Shown one piece after another: positions 1 to 11,762 of a stretch of 64,000 bases of DNA; position 1 is the first letter of the stretch, and each line of letters opens with the position of its first letter. Both the position numbers and the translations under genes were made by a program. The stretch is from Berberis thunbergii. Lineage: Eukaryota; Streptophyta; Magnoliopsida; Ranunculales; Berberidaceae. The DNA is taken from contig QNQO01009202.1 in assembly GCA_003290165.1 (NCBI GenBank), forward strand, positions 186,001-250,000. The letters run 5' to 3'. The notes under the pieces are model-generated. The model was not told the origin of the DNA and searched no databases. It saw nothing but the letters and a program-made list of their open reading frames with translations.

Positions 1-290
1 TGGAAAAGTAAAAAATAAAATCGGGCCATGATCTATATTAATAACTTTTTCAAAATAAGACTAATAACATATAAAATACAAAGAAAATGAACCAAAGAAT
101 ACAATCAAAGAAGAGATGGCTCCAGGTGCTATCACAAAAAAATCCTTAAGACTAGGTCTTTACTGCTATGCTTCCTGAAAACCCATAGCATATCAGGTGA
201 GAACTAGCACAATTTCAGGTTCCAAAAGAACTTGCAATCCTTTCATTTGCAACCAACAACAAAAAAACGACACTCAGATCTCCCTAAAAA

Positions 291-299
291 TAATATAAA
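291..299 (+). promoter_or_regulatory. TATA-like box upstream of LRX1
   Basis: An AT-rich TAATATAAA stretch lies about 170 bases before the LRX1 start codon. It is a plausible TATA box giving a leader of roughly 140 bases. It is called only from position and composition. No other promoter element was recognised in bases 1-467, which hold no coding signal. Confidence 0.3.
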
Positions 300-467
300 T
301 CAACAAAAGAACACCAAAAAAAAAAGAGCTAAGGTGTTTATGAAAATTCCCTAAATAGCCAAAAGCCAATATTAATACCGAGGTCTTCTCCCTCAATGAT
401 CAATCCTCCATTGAAGCCTTCCAAGGCAATAACAATAAGTGAGGCACTGCATTCATTATAAAAAAAA

Positions 468-2216
468 ATGCAGGCCTCAGGTAGAGGGTTTTGTTTGCTG
501 TCAGTCCTTGTAGTTTCATTCTTTGCAGTCCATTCCCTTGCACTTACTGGTGCCCAACCCTCTTTCATTGCCCGTCGACAATTACTACAGTTTCAAGTAA
601 AAGGAAATAACCTTGATGAATCCAAGTATGATATAGATCCCAAGTTGGCTTTTGAAAATCCCAGGCTTAGACAATCCTATGTCGCGCTCCAAGCATTGAA
701 AAAGGCAATTTACTCTGACCCAAAGAAAGTAACTGAGAATTGGGTTGGCGCTGATGTGTGTGCCTACAATGGTGTGTTTTGTGCACCAGCTCTTGATGAT
801 GCAAAGTTATTAGTCATTGCAGGTCTTGATTTGAATGAAGCTGATATTGCCGGGTACCTACCCGCTGAGCTAGGCCTCTTGACCGACCTTGCCCTCCTTC
901 ATCTCAATTCAAATCGGTTCTGTGGGGTTCTCCCAAAAACCTTGTCTAAGCTAAAGCTTCTCTATGAGCTGGATGTTAGCAACAATCGCTTTGTTGGCCC
1001 TTTCCCCGACATAATACTAGAATTGACTGAACTTCAGTATCTTGATCTCAGGTTCAACGAGTTTGAAGGCAAATTGCCTTTTCAGCTCTTTAACATGAGA
1101 CTCGATGCGTTGTTCTTGAATGACAACCGATTCGATTCTAGCCTCCCTGAGAATGTAGGAAACTCATCAGTCTCTGTTTTAGTTTTGGCTAACAATAAAT
1201 TCAGTGGATGCATTCCTGGCAGTATTGGCAACATGGCAAACAATTTGAATGAGCTAATGATCGTTAATAGCGGTCTTGGGGGTTGTATGCCTATGGAATT
1301 TGGGTTGCTCACCAACTTAACAGTACTCAGCGTTCACTCAAATTCATTAACTGGAATTTTGCCAAAGAGCCTTTCCAATTTGAAGAACTTGGAAGTATTG
1401 GATCTAGCACACAATAAACTCACTGGGTTTGTTCCTGACAGTATTTGCAAATTGCCCAACTTAGCAAACTTCACCTTCGAGGATAACTTCTTTAATGGTG
1501 AGGAACCAAAATGTGTAGCTGCTTCTTCTAACTCGAATATGTATTACAATGACAGTAACAATTGCTTGCTCGATAAGGTCGGGCAAAAGGATCCAAATAC
1601 ATGTTCTGAAGTGGTGAACAAACCTGTTGATTGTGGCAAGGCCAAGTGCAATAAAGGTGGTTCTCCTTCCCCAGCTCCATCAACCCCGAAACCGGTGCTC
1701 TCTCCTCCAACAACACCAGTTCAACCACCCCCGACTCCAGTTCAGCCACCCCCAACACTAGCTCACTCTCCTCCACCTCCAGTTTACTCGCCCCCACCAC
1801 TAGTTTACTCACCACCTCCACCAGCTCCAGTACACTCCCCACCACCTACACCAGTCCAATCTCCTCCTCCAACCTCTGTTTACTCACCACCTCCTCCGGT
1901 TCAATCTCCTCCACCAGCCCCAGTCCAATCTCCACCACCTCCAGTTCATTCACCGCCTTCACCAGTCCAATCTCATCCACCTCCTCTAGTTTTCTCACCC
2001 CCATCCCCACCCCCAGTTCACTCACCCCCACCTCCAGTTCACTCACCACCACCACCAATACATACTCCCCCACCCCCAGTTCACTCTCCACCACCTCCAT
2101 ATCCATCTCCTCTTTCTGCTTCTGTTAACCCCCCTCCATTCCCTAACGTTGTCTTGCCACCAAACATTGGATTTGAATACGCATCACCACCTCCACCAAT
2201 GTTTCCAGGCTACTAA
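468..2216 (+). CDS. LRX: Leucine-rich-repeat extensin (LRX/PEX-type) cell-wall protein, LRX1
   Basis: An uninterrupted 582-residue frame with the full LRX architecture. Residues 1 to about 25 form a hydrophobic secretion signal. Then come a conserved N-terminal region (FIARRQLL near residues 34-41, then the AYNGVFC segment), roughly ten leucine-rich repeats to about residue 345, a cysteine-bearing hinge ending near residue 397, and a proline-rich extensin domain of repeated SPPP/SPPPP with YSPPP and HSPPP. The tail is ASPPPPMFPGY. By family knowledge, LRX proteins are secreted; the LRR part binds RALF peptides and the hydroxyproline-rich part anchors in the wall, where Tyr residues can cross-link. 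The LRR similarity and PGY tail suggest the pollen (PEX) branch. This start aligns with the start of the paralogue at 25819. There is no intron. It is the only intact member of a three-copy tandem array here. Confidence 0.92.
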   Translation: MQASGRGFCLLSVLVVSFFAVHSLALTGAQPSFIARRQLLQFQVKGNNLDESKYDIDPKLAFENPRLRQSYVALQALKKAIYSDPKKVTENWVGADVCAYNGVFCAPALDDAKLLVIAGLDLNEADIAGYLPAELGLLTDLALLHLNSNRFCGVLPKTLSKLKLLYELDVSNNRFVGPFPDIILELTELQYLDLRFNEFEGKLPFQLFNMRLDALFLNDNRFDSSLPENVGNSSVSVLVLANNKFSGCIPGSIGNMANNLNELMIVNSGLGGCMPMEFGLLTNLTVLSVHSNSLTGILPKSLSNLKNLEVLDLAHNKLTGFVPDSICKLPNLANFTFEDNFFNGEEPKCVAASSNSNMYYNDSNNCLLDKVGQKDPNTCSEVVNKPVDCGKAKCNKGGSPSPAPSTPKPVLSPPTTPVQPPPTPVQPPPTLAHSPPPPVYSPPPLVYSPPPPAPVHSPPPTPVQSPPPTSVYSPPPPVQSPPPAPVQSPPPPVHSPPSPVQSHPPPLVFSPPSPPPVHSPPPPVHSPPPPIHTPPPPVHSPPPPYPSPLSASVNPPPFPNVVLPPNIGFEYASPPPPMFPGY

Positions 2217-2516
2217 AAAACTTGGGTTATTTTGATCTAAACCTTGATTACACTCTTGCATTGGACTTTGAAGATACAGTTATTTCAAAACTCAACTTTG
2301 GAACCCTCACGGGCAATGCAATGTAATGTGCATGTAATTTAAATATAATAACTCACATCTCAAGGTATATCACACACAAACTTTAGAATATCTAGTGTCT
2401 GTTGTAAATAGGTGATGTTACCAAGGAGGCTAAATAACTGCACTTCTTGAGTCTCATGCATGTTCATCCAAGCCTTCAAATATGTTTGTGATATTGAAGA
2501 AAGGATGCAAGGAAAT
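2217..2516 (+). other. LRX1 3' UTR and downstream flank
   Basis: No coding signal. The segment aligns by eye with the region downstream of the LRX2 pseudogene (about 28319-28740): shared blocks include the stretch after the stop codon, TTTGGAACCC, TCTAGTG and TTGTAAATAG. It is therefore ancestral duplicated gene flank. No canonical AATAAA was seen; AATGTAATG near 2320 is a possible near-upstream polyadenylation element. Confidence 0.6.
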
Positions 2517-2636
2517 TTGACTGGGAAACAGAGTTACTTCTCTCAATTCCAACTTCTATTTATATTGTTTCTAATATGCAAATAAAAAATTATCAATACA
2601 ACTATACTCACTATACTGACTATGCTTTCTACCGAA
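2517..2636. repeat. 120-bp direct repeat, left copy, flanking the pararetrovirus
   Basis: This 120-base block recurs at 17334-17453 in the same orientation with only three mismatches by eye, all within a 12-base stretch. It lies immediately outside the viral sequence on the left. A diverged version of the same block is found once, without any virus, in the 3' flank of the LRX2 pseudogene (about 28670-28745). That argues the block is host DNA duplicated at insertion rather than a viral terminal repeat. Confidence 0.85.
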
Positions 2637-2831
2637 CTTGGTGAGTCTTAGGTACTGTTGGTCAGCTGTTGATAGTGTTGGTAAGCCTGTAAGGTATGTT
2701 GGTCAGCCGTTGTGAGCCATGTGTAAGTCGCCATGTTGAGTGCAGTTTTTACTGGTTAGGTGGTCCCATACTGGTGTTCCAGCTGTAGGTAGTACAAGTA
2801 CAGTGTTCCCAATTCTCAAACCTCCAAGATT

Positions 2832-4055
2832 TTGAAAATGCCTTTGCTTTCAAAATTTACCCGAGCTTCTAGCTCTAGGTCAAGACCGATTCCAGAGGAT
2901 GTAAACCAAATGGAATGTAGAATTTCAAAAGTAGAAAAGAATTTACAAAAATGGTCCATACCAGAAATTCCTTACAAAAACATTTACAATGTTTCAAAAT
3001 CTCTGTTTCCACAAAAAACAGAAGGTATGATTGATATGATTGAACAAACTATATCTTTTGATGGATCTATGGATTCAAAACAACTTTTTTCAAATGAAAC
3101 TTTGGAATACCTTCAAAGTCATGAATACAAATACATCCATATTGGATTGATTCAAATCGATATTAAACCCCTAACAAGAACAGGATTAGATACTTGTGCT
3201 TTAATCGCTCTTCGCGATTGTCGGCACAATAGGTTCGATGACTCGCTTTTAGGAATCGCAGAGTCAACTCTTGCAATCGGTCCAATCTATTTTGATTGTT
3301 ACACCAATTTCTCAGCATCTCTCACGAATCCACATATCCTCGAGACACTGACTCTCAATATCCAAACATCTGGATATGACATGCTTCCTGGATCAAAACC
3401 ATTGGCTTTGATCTACAAGATAACCTACAAAGCCATGAAGACTCAGTTGAGTCCTAAGGCATTTATGGAGTCTGCAAAAGGATATACCATCCTTTTCCAG
3501 GCAAACAAAGAAAAAACAAGTGTTATTGTCCCAAAGACAATTCACTGGAACCAAATCACCCTTCCAGTCACTTGGCAGGTTCCTACTGAACTTAAAAGAC
3601 ATGTTCCCAGTCGATTGAGACAGATTTTAACTCTTGAAGACGGAACGGTTGAATTACAATTCTCTGAGTCCAGAAAGACAAGTTTAAAATTGTCTGACTC
3701 AAGGAGAAGATCAACATCTTCTTTCAAAACAGCACCATCACAAATCCCAAGGGCTCAGACACCTCCTGATGTCCTTCCTCACTTAGATCTCGCCAGTCTG
3801 AGAAATAATCCACAATTTCTTCAAATCCCGCAACCAATCTACAATCTTGAGTCTCCTACTCAATATGAGATGGAAGATCATCCTCCTTCTCATCCTCATT
3901 TGAATGTTTTACAAACAGAGTTTATCCTAAACAAAGAATGGATAAAACAAGATTTTGTAAAACCTTATAATAACCAAAGACGAGAACAATTGTATGCCCA
4001 AACAACAGAAGAACAAAAAAATGAATTAAGAAAACAATTTTATGCATGTTGTTAA
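2832..4055 (+). pseudogene. Endogenous pararetrovirus movement-protein region
   Basis: A 407-codon open stretch at the 5' end of the viral polyprotein. The middle (about residues 85-240) resembles the 30K-type movement protein of petuvirus/florendovirus-like caulimovirids, including a GPIYFD segment and the downstream hydrophobic stretch. By family knowledge this domain modifies plasmodesmata for cell-to-cell spread. The C-terminal third is Ser/Pro-rich and less conserved. The stretch stops at TAA 4053-4055, but the same frame resumes at 4059, so the stop is probably a later nonsense mutation inside one polyprotein. Confidence 0.8.
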
Positions 4056-4058
4056 GAA

Positions 4059-4429
4059 ATGCAAGAAAATTTACCCTTTTTAGACTGGTATTTTTCTGAT
4101 TATCTTCCTAGCATAAATGTTATCAAGACTAATTCCAAATTCTGGCATAAAACTGAATCAAATTCCGCCAAAGAATCCATCTTACCACTTGTAGAAGAAA
4201 TTAAAATTTCAACTCTAGGTTGTGATGTTTTGGCATCACCATTCAAAGATTCTCAGGTCGACAATACATTTAAAGGACTTGGCAAAATTATTCAACAGAA
4301 TAATTACACCAATATCTTGCTTCATGAGATTGGAGACAAATTGATCCAAGATCAAGTCCTCCAAGATCAATTGGCTCACACCCAATTGGCTCAAAAGCAA
4401 GCCTTTAATGTTGCAAAACCAGCAACGTA
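4059..4429 (+). pseudogene. Pararetrovirus polyprotein, region between movement and coat protein (5' part)
   Basis: This segment is in the same frame as the movement-protein region. It is polar and Gln-rich near its end, with repeated QDQ and QLAQ pieces that suggest a coiled-coil. The frame is cut by the CACTA element at 4430. When the element and one copy of its GTA target duplication are discounted, the same frame continues at 12011 without a break, which fixes the insertion point as inside the viral gene. The codons from 4430 to 4505 belong to the transposon end and are not viral. Confidence 0.75.
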
Positions 4430-4720
4430 CACTACACCAAAAGGCTTGTTTACCTACGGGGAGGTGGCCACGGCTCTAAGCCGTTGGTTTATTTGCCACG
4501 GCTAAAAATCGTGGCTATAACGGCCAAAGGTTTAAAACCGTGGCTATAAAGGCCAACGGTTTAAAACCGTGGCTAAAAAATAAAACCGTGGCAAAAAAAA
4601 CTACACCAAAAGGGTTGCTACGGTTTTAAACCGTGGCTATAACTGCCAACGGTTTATAACCGTGGCTAAACCTGCCAACGGTTTGAAACCGTAGCTAAAC
4701 TTTTTTTAACTTTCGAGCTT
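4430..4720. repeat. CACTA left terminus with subterminal repeats and a second terminus-like copy
   Basis: Variants of GCCACGG..CCGTGGC are repeated in both orientations through this stretch; several are palindromes able to fold. Such subterminal motifs are the known transposase-binding sites of CACTA elements. At about 4600 the sequence ACTACACCAAAAGGG repeats the element's own end, followed by a second run of subterminal motifs, so the terminus is duplicated in tandem or one element end has inserted into another. Confidence 0.8.
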
Positions 4721-5521
4721 TGGCCAAAATGGTTTCGCGCTTTGGAGGGAGCATTTTCGCGCTTTGGCGAAAAAAATTGATGAAAACCAGATTCTCACAA
4801 GGGAAGAAGAAGGACGAAAGAAGGAGAGGACGATAGAAGAAGAAGAAGAAGAAGAAGAGAAGGTAAGATCTCCTTCTTCTTCTTTAGATCTCCTTATTCT
4901 TTAGATCTCTTTGTTGATCTCTTCTTCTTATTTTTTTTCTTCTTTCAGCAAAGCAAACCCTAGAACTCACTTTCTTCTTTTCTCCAGCTCGATTTCTGAA
5001 GAGGAGAAGAAGAAGATTTCTCGGAATTGATCAATTTCTCCGCTCCCGAAGAAGATTGTTGATGATGAAGCCTGGTTTTACACCCCCATTGAAGGTTTTA
5101 CTTTGAATCTCAATCGATTAGGGAGAAAGTTTAAATTTGGTTTTTTGCTTGATAAAAATCGGATTGTTATTGTTTGGTTTTTGTCATCAGTGAAGAAACT
5201 TCACTATTGTCTATAAGTTATTTAGATGTTAAAATTGATAAGGAATGATCTGTGTTTTGTATTTCAGGTTAGGTTTTCTCTACACATACAAAACTTTCCA
5301 TGTGAATCATCATCCAAAGTGTGCTTCAACACCTGACATGCTTTCAGTATTTCTCTACCACTTATTTCAGGTTGTTTCTTCAACTCCACCGATTTTTTGG
5401 GTACTTTGCAATATGTTTGATTCACTAAAAATCTTAACTATTTGTTTTCCCTGCAAAAGGTTTGATTTAATGGGGGTTCGATTGAGGAATAAATATTCTC
5501 AGAGTTGACTACTTTATGCAG
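4721..5521 (+). other. CACTA interior: unassigned leader-like sequence
   Basis: Contains two copies of a TTTCGCGCTTTGG motif, then a GA-rich run of GAAGAA triplets and CT-rich tracts (4790-5060) resembling a plant 5' leader, with possible donor GTAAG at 4863. The 87-codon frame at 5245-5508 has no recognisable domain. I cannot assign a gene. Confidence 0.35.
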
Positions 5522-5627
5522 GCTTTTTGGCCTTCAATAGTAATGAAGAAATGGCTAAATATTAAGCCCAAGGTGAACGAATTCAGTGAAGATGAAACCG
5601 AGACAGAAACTGAAAGTGAGGATGATG
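5522..5627 (+). pseudogene. Captured exon of a type I inositol polyphosphate 5-phosphatase
   Basis: A 106-base open segment lies between an AG acceptor (5520-5521) and a GT donor (5628-5629). It encodes FWPSIVMKKWLNIKPKV followed by an acidic stretch rich in Glu and Asp. That is the typical N-terminal exon of plant type I inositol polyphosphate 5-phosphatases, cytosolic or membrane-associated enzymes that remove the 5-phosphate from inositol trisphosphate or phosphoinositides. The catalytic domain is absent, so it can make no enzyme. It lies inside the CACTA element in the same orientation as the other captured pieces. The assignment rests on memory of this distinctive segment. Confidence 0.6.
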
Positions 5628-5799
5628 GTATGTTGTTTAAATATCTCTACCAAGATTAGAGTAATGGCAATATTCTGTATGTTTGATATTATCTTCTCCG
5701 ACTTTTGTCCAACATGCTCCCTTAACGATGCAAAAACAGTTATCTGCAAGGTTCAAGTTTTACTTCATACTAAATAAAAAAAGGAATAGTGGACTATTA

Positions 5800-5956
5800 C
5801 TGCCCATGGATTCAGTAGCAGTTCGAAAGGTTCACCTATTCGGGAATCTCCGGATCTATGCTTATTTTCAACTCCCCGAAGCATTTCGTCTCTTGCTACG
5901 CCCTTCCTCGTGTCTGGGTGCCTAGGTATCCACCGAAAGCCTTTCCTCGTTTGAAT
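5800..5956 (-). pseudogene. rrn23: Nuclear plastid-DNA fragment: 5' end of chloroplast 23S rRNA
   Basis: Read on the minus strand from about 5956, the sequence matches the start of chloroplast 23S rRNA: TTCAAACGAGGAAAGGCTTT, the GGATACCTAGGCACCCAGAC block, GAAATGCTTCGGGGAGTTG, and ATAAGCATAGATCCGGAG. It continues to the segment before CCATGGGCAG, where similarity ends sharply at about 5800. Roughly the first 157 bases of the rRNA are present, with a few substitutions. This is a nuclear plastid insertion, not a working rRNA gene. It is embedded in the CACTA element between the 5-phosphatase exon and the GLUTAMINE DUMPER fragment. Confidence 0.88.
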
Positions 5957-6755
5957 CATTTTTGCCTTTTGTTATTTTCTACGAAATTAGCTTCATCATG
6001 TTAAGTCAGTCTTGTAGATTTAGGCTCTTGCTCTTAAAGGTATGAGAATATTCTTGTAACCATAATCCAACAAAATCCCATGATCCAAAATTCCAAATAT
6101 TTACCATATATGCAGTAACAGTAGCCAAATTTTTATTGATATAATTAAGTATTTGGTCATAAATTGAACCTCATTATCAAAACTAATTAAGTATTGTTGC
6201 ACAGTCAATGAATTATACAAATTCAACATAGACATAACTATTTATACTATGATTTTTTTGTTTTGTTTGTTGAAACTATTTATACTATGATTAGTAGACT
6301 GTAGGAGGCCTATTTTATGTCCTACATACAATAATTATGTGATTAATAAAAAAAAGATTAAAGTCTCTCTTGGAGATATCAAACCATATGATCTCTCTTC
6401 TTTTGGATCCATTTAAAATCACAAAATTTAGTGATCCCTATGTGCATTTCACCTGGAATGGTATCCAAGTACAAGAGATTGTAATATTCGATGGAAAGAA
6501 AATAAAGTAAAAATCCATAAATAGTAAGAAAGAAAGAAAGAAAACACTTCTGGTGGAAATGTGGACATAGTTTTATATTACATCAGATCAGGGTCGAGTC
6601 AGACTGATTCATTTCCTCCCTACTATAAAACCACCCCCTGGAATTCGAACCCCATTTGCATTACTTCTCCATCTCTTGAATTTTTCCATCAAAACCCAAC
6701 CCAAGCCTTCCTCATCTATTCTTCAAATCAAGATAAAAATATTCTTGTCATTGAG
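5957..6755. other. CACTA interior spacer
   Basis: AT-rich with no recognised gene. It includes a short AAGA microsatellite (about 6527-6542). At 6560-6755 it may contain the captured promoter and leader of the GLUTAMINE DUMPER copy that follows. Confidence 0.4.
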
Positions 6756-7185
6756 ATGGGGAAGGAGGTGATAGACTCAAAGTCGGGGGAAATGAGAATT
6801 TAGTCTCATTCTGTATGGAATTCTCCCATACCTTACCTGTTTGGAGGTCTAGGTGCCATGTTGTGTCTCGTAATGGTTGCTCTTTTAATTCTTGCTTGCT
6901 CTTTTTAGAATCAATTCGATTCGACTGAAAGGGATGATGATGTTGAGGCAAACAGAAAGGATATAGGAGAGGAGTCGATCAAGGCTGTGTATCTAGAAGA
7001 GTTTGTGGTGATTATGGCTGGTGATACGTACTAAACCAACTTTCTTGGCTACACCCATTTTTACAACTAGTTCTACTACGGCTGCTGTGATTGATACCAC
7101 CAAATCAAATGATGATCATCTTGTTAATAAGCAAGATGAAGATGAACGAGGGGAAACTAGTGAACCGCCCGACGCAATTGATTGA
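6756..7185 (+). pseudogene. GDU: Captured GLUTAMINE DUMPER (GDU) gene, nearly complete but broken
   Basis: Starts with ATG and a short N-terminus, then changes frame and gives WNSPIPYLFGGLGAML and a hydrophobic segment ending ALLILACS. That is the single transmembrane helix that defines plant GDU proteins. An acidic stretch, EEFVVIMAGD (the conserved VIMAG motif) and PTFLATP follow, with a polar tail to TGA at 7183-7185. GDUs are small membrane proteins that modify amino-acid export at the plasma membrane. Defects seen: a frameshift between the start and the membrane segment, an in-frame TAG just after the helix, and a frameshift at the VIMAG/PTFLATP junction. GDU genes normally lack introns, so an intronless copy does not imply retroposition. 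Confidence 0.85.
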
Positions 7186-8426
7186 TGTGTTTGATAGAAG
7201 AAAAAATAATCTTTTGGTATGGCTACATGCCCAAAATTTTGTAGTGTAGTTGTTGCTGCAGTAGCAGGAGGATTGTAAATTACTGAAGAGAAATAGAATA
7301 GAGGGCGCTTTTACAATGATTTTTTGTTTATCAGTTCTTAATGTTGTTTATGGTTTCTTTTAAAAATTAGCAGTTCTTTATGATTAGGTTGCTGGATGCA
7401 TGCAGCTTATAGTTAGTCAAACGTGACTGTGATGCTGAGATACGATTTCATTTTTGGTCCTATTTATGTTCCGTGAATTAAAAGTAGGTAAGTGTGACGC
7501 GGCCAAAAGAAACCTGATTCATTTGATTTGGTCACACAACTCAACTCATCAAATCTTTTCCAAAAATAATAAACCCATTAAAAATCTTGTGTTATTTTGG
7601 TCAATCTCTCTCTCTTGCATCCAACCCGATTACACAGGGAATGCAAAGTCCCTAGTCCCTAAACAGAACATCCTCCCATCCCTCCTCGAGAACTCTTTTG
7701 GCTTTTAGAAGATGAAAATCATAACCCAATTGAATAGTTATAGGCCTCCCTGTATCACACTATTCACACACATTGTTGTGTTCTCGCTGGCTGGCAGTGG
7801 GAGTAGCTTAGCTTAATATGTATGACTTCTCACTGAGACGCGGAAACGGGATTGCCTTTCCTATTTTATGCTCTCTCTCATTAATATTGTGACACAGCAA
7901 AAGATGTCGTTTCAATATTGATCTGAATGCATTGCGGATCTATCTCATCATCAACTCTGATCTTCCCAGAAATATCTGCATTAAAAGTCTTCTTCTTCTT
8001 CTTTTGCTGCATTCTCTCTGTTGCATCCACTCAACTGGCAGCTGACTATTCCAAATAAAAAGGGAAGGCCTAGAATTCATCTTTAATGCATTTCTCCATG
8101 TAAATACCCATTCAATGGGTGGCAAATTAAACCAGGGTCTGTGTGACCTTTGGATCACTTACGAGCAATTATATACAAGTGGTTTAAAAAGAAAAGTGAC
8201 TTCTTTGCACACAAAAATTTATCATCCTTCAACATTAGGACTAGTCACAAGTAAACCAATTTTAGAAAAAAGGAATAGTGGACCATTCTATCATACACAC
8301 TGCATTGTTGGAGCACCTGCAATTGCTGACAAGGTAAGCAGAATATATATTTTTCTCTTTTTTTCATATGCATTTCTATTTAGTTCAAACTTCTAAACCA
8401 AGTAAGTTGAAAGTCCTCTGCCACAG
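7186..8426 (+). other. CACTA interior: unassigned, with one exon-like stretch
   Basis: No recognised gene. The stretch around 8225-8335 is open and ends in a good GT donor (AAGGTAAGC at 8331-8339), so it may be an exon of a further captured gene that I cannot name. A string AAAAAAGGAATAGTGGA near 8266-8283 also occurs at about 5777-5794, next to the plastid fragment. Confidence 0.35.
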
Positions 8427-8686
8427 ATGTGATTGAGCAGCTGTCAGGCCCGCTGCTTGTTCGAATGATCCATACCAGAGATGGTTCAAAGCTTGGTATT
8501 CTCTGTATAAAGAACGGAGGTGCTAAGGTTTGTTGCAAATGACTTAAGGGGGATCCTTTGCAATTTTAGATTTATTCGAGATGGTTATTTCTAAATTTTT
8601 TTTGTTGGTTTCAGGCAAGGAAGAAAATTGTCAAAGGCATGAAGGGTCATATAGGAAAGATAGCTCAAGATCAATATGGGAACATG
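8427..8686 (+). pseudogene. Captured two-exon fragment of a PUM24/Puf-A-type Pumilio-family protein
   Basis: Exon-like segment 8427-8527 encodes a VIEQLSGPLLVRMIHTRDGS stretch running into LGILCIKNGG. After an 87-base GT..AG intron, 8615-8686 encodes RKKIVKGMKG and DQYGNM. The order and spacing match the PUF/CPL region of plant PUM24-like (Puf-A, nucleolar) proteins, which are involved in pre-rRNA processing. The intron is retained, so the capture was from genomic DNA. Neither start, stop nor the rest of the repeats is present. The assignment is from remembered family motifs and is fairly distinctive. Confidence 0.7.
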
Positions 8687-10553
8687 GTAATGATGGCCTT
8701 CAGATTTTTCCTGTTCAGATTTGCATGGTTGTCATTTCTTCTTTAGGAAGCACACATTGACATTTGTTTTTTTAGCCTCCTAATGAGAGTTTCTTGTACT
8801 TCATCTGTGACATCTTTAATTGAATTAGAGCTTAGTATTTTATTTGATTTTAAACCTAAGGTTGTTTTTGATTGATCGGTCCTACTTTAGTTCTGTTCTT
8901 TTATCTTTAGTAGGATTTTTTTAGCCTCCTAATATACAGTGTAGGATTGCATTTATATTCAGGTTTTTGACGAGCAATTAGTTGACAGGTCCCATTCCTT
9001 CGGCATTGTCACAAATTCCTAACCTTAAGACAATGTATGTATATTCACTATTCCATTACATAACTTTTAGATGTTATGCACTTCTATTTACTGAAACTCT
9101 AGCCTATCTTCTCAAATATGTTGTTATTATTATTATTATTGTTATTGCAGTTTAATCATATCAAGTTTTTTCATTTTCTTTGTGTTGTCAAGGGGTAAAT
9201 GTTAGTTAGAAAAGCTAAAGGGTGATGCTCTTCTGAGGTTTCCCACAAAAAAACTATTGCTTTAGAATGACTTTAAAGTATTTTTTTAGTGGCCTGTTTT
9301 GGAGACATTATTTATAGCCAAATGCATGTTTAAGCTTTCTCAAGTTCTGTTTGCCTGGAATCAATGGAATTATTACCCCCTGCCATGTTGATTGGTGAAC
9401 CTTCAATGCGCCAGACCAAACAAAACTCATGGTTTTCATTACTGTTCTGTTTCTGAAATAGGAAGAGTTGTTTTCTTGTATTGGGTTTCATTGATTTGCT
9501 CTGTTTTTGTGTGTGGGTGTTGCAGTAAGAGATTGATCATGCTTGTGTTATGTTTTCTGTGTCGTTTTGATGCTAATATGCAGGGTTTTGACATTAACTA
9601 AAAGTGTCTCGTTTCTGGCCAGCGTGTCTGACAATTAGTATCCATGTTGTTGTTATCTAACTTATTGACGACTGTTCTTGGATAAAGCTCTTGATCTAAT
9701 TTTATTGTAGTATTTGCTAAATAGTTGAACAATTAGTATCCATGCTTCAGGGTTAATTTTGAAATCCTTCAGTTGAACTACAATGTGCCATCTGCTGGAA
9801 CTATTTTACTGCTATGCAAAACAAAAAGTGAAAACTTTTCTAAACTTCTTAGGAAGTAATGTTGTTAAAGAATATATTTTAATTTGATGGTACTCGTACA
9901 CTCCATGTCCAATGCATTAAATTAAATATTTTCATTGAATTGTACTATATTGTAAGTGCAATGCATTAAATTAGGAAAATGTTGCAATTCTTTAAACTTG
10001 TGTTCATCTTTTGGCTTTGCTCTGTTGAGATTATTATCAATTCACAAACTACAATATATCAGATACATTATATTATTAGGAAAAGTAAGTTTGTGATTTG
10101 GCTTTTGGCTTTGATCTGATACATTATTGACTGCATCAATATAGATATTATAATGTGTTTTGGCACCTTATATTAACAGTCTGAGGTGACACCTTCATGA
10201 AAGTGAAAAGGTATACATGAACCTTTATACCAAGAAGATTCGGTATTCCATATTGATATATGCGGATGAATTTTGAAAAAGTGAGCAGATAACATAATTA
10301 ACCTTCAGCGTTCTTTCCTTCTTTTTAATTGATCAAAGAAAGAAGACTCAGCATGTAGGTTGTATATAACATGAGAGAGAGAAAGATGAAAATTCCAAAC
10401 AGTGTGTAAAATGACAGATTGTCTAAAATATGGTTGCTTCATTACTGTAGATTGCTAAATACCTAGAGATCTAATGTTCTTCAAGTCCCATGAATCATTT
10501 GATTTCCCTCCTTTATTGTCGCAGACACTGATATGTGTAAATTAATTGTGCAG
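8687..10553. other. CACTA interior: AT-rich, intron-like sequence
   Basis: T-rich, intron-like composition without a recognisable product. Contains a short ATT/GTT microsatellite at about 9120-9145. Parts may be retained introns of the PUM24-type and aminotransferase fragments on either side. Confidence 0.4.
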
Positions 10554-11522
<969 letters not shown>

Positions 11523-11762
11523 TAATCTGGTCAATTGACAAATGACAAAATGTGCACAGCATGAAACAAAGTTTGGCACATTTGATGTAATTGTATAATC
11601 TTATTAATTACATTACTTTGTCTCTATTCATTTAAGTTTGGCACATTAAAATTTTTATTTTCTAGAAATAAAACTTATAAGATGCAATAAAAAGTCATTT
11701 GATAGCAAAAAAAAATTAAATAAAAAATAAAAAGTCATTTGATAGCAAAAAAAAAAAAAAAT

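Noticed and set aside
5795..5960. A functional rRNA gene
   Set aside because: Only about the first 157 bases of plastid-type 23S rRNA are present, with substitutions and inside a transposon.
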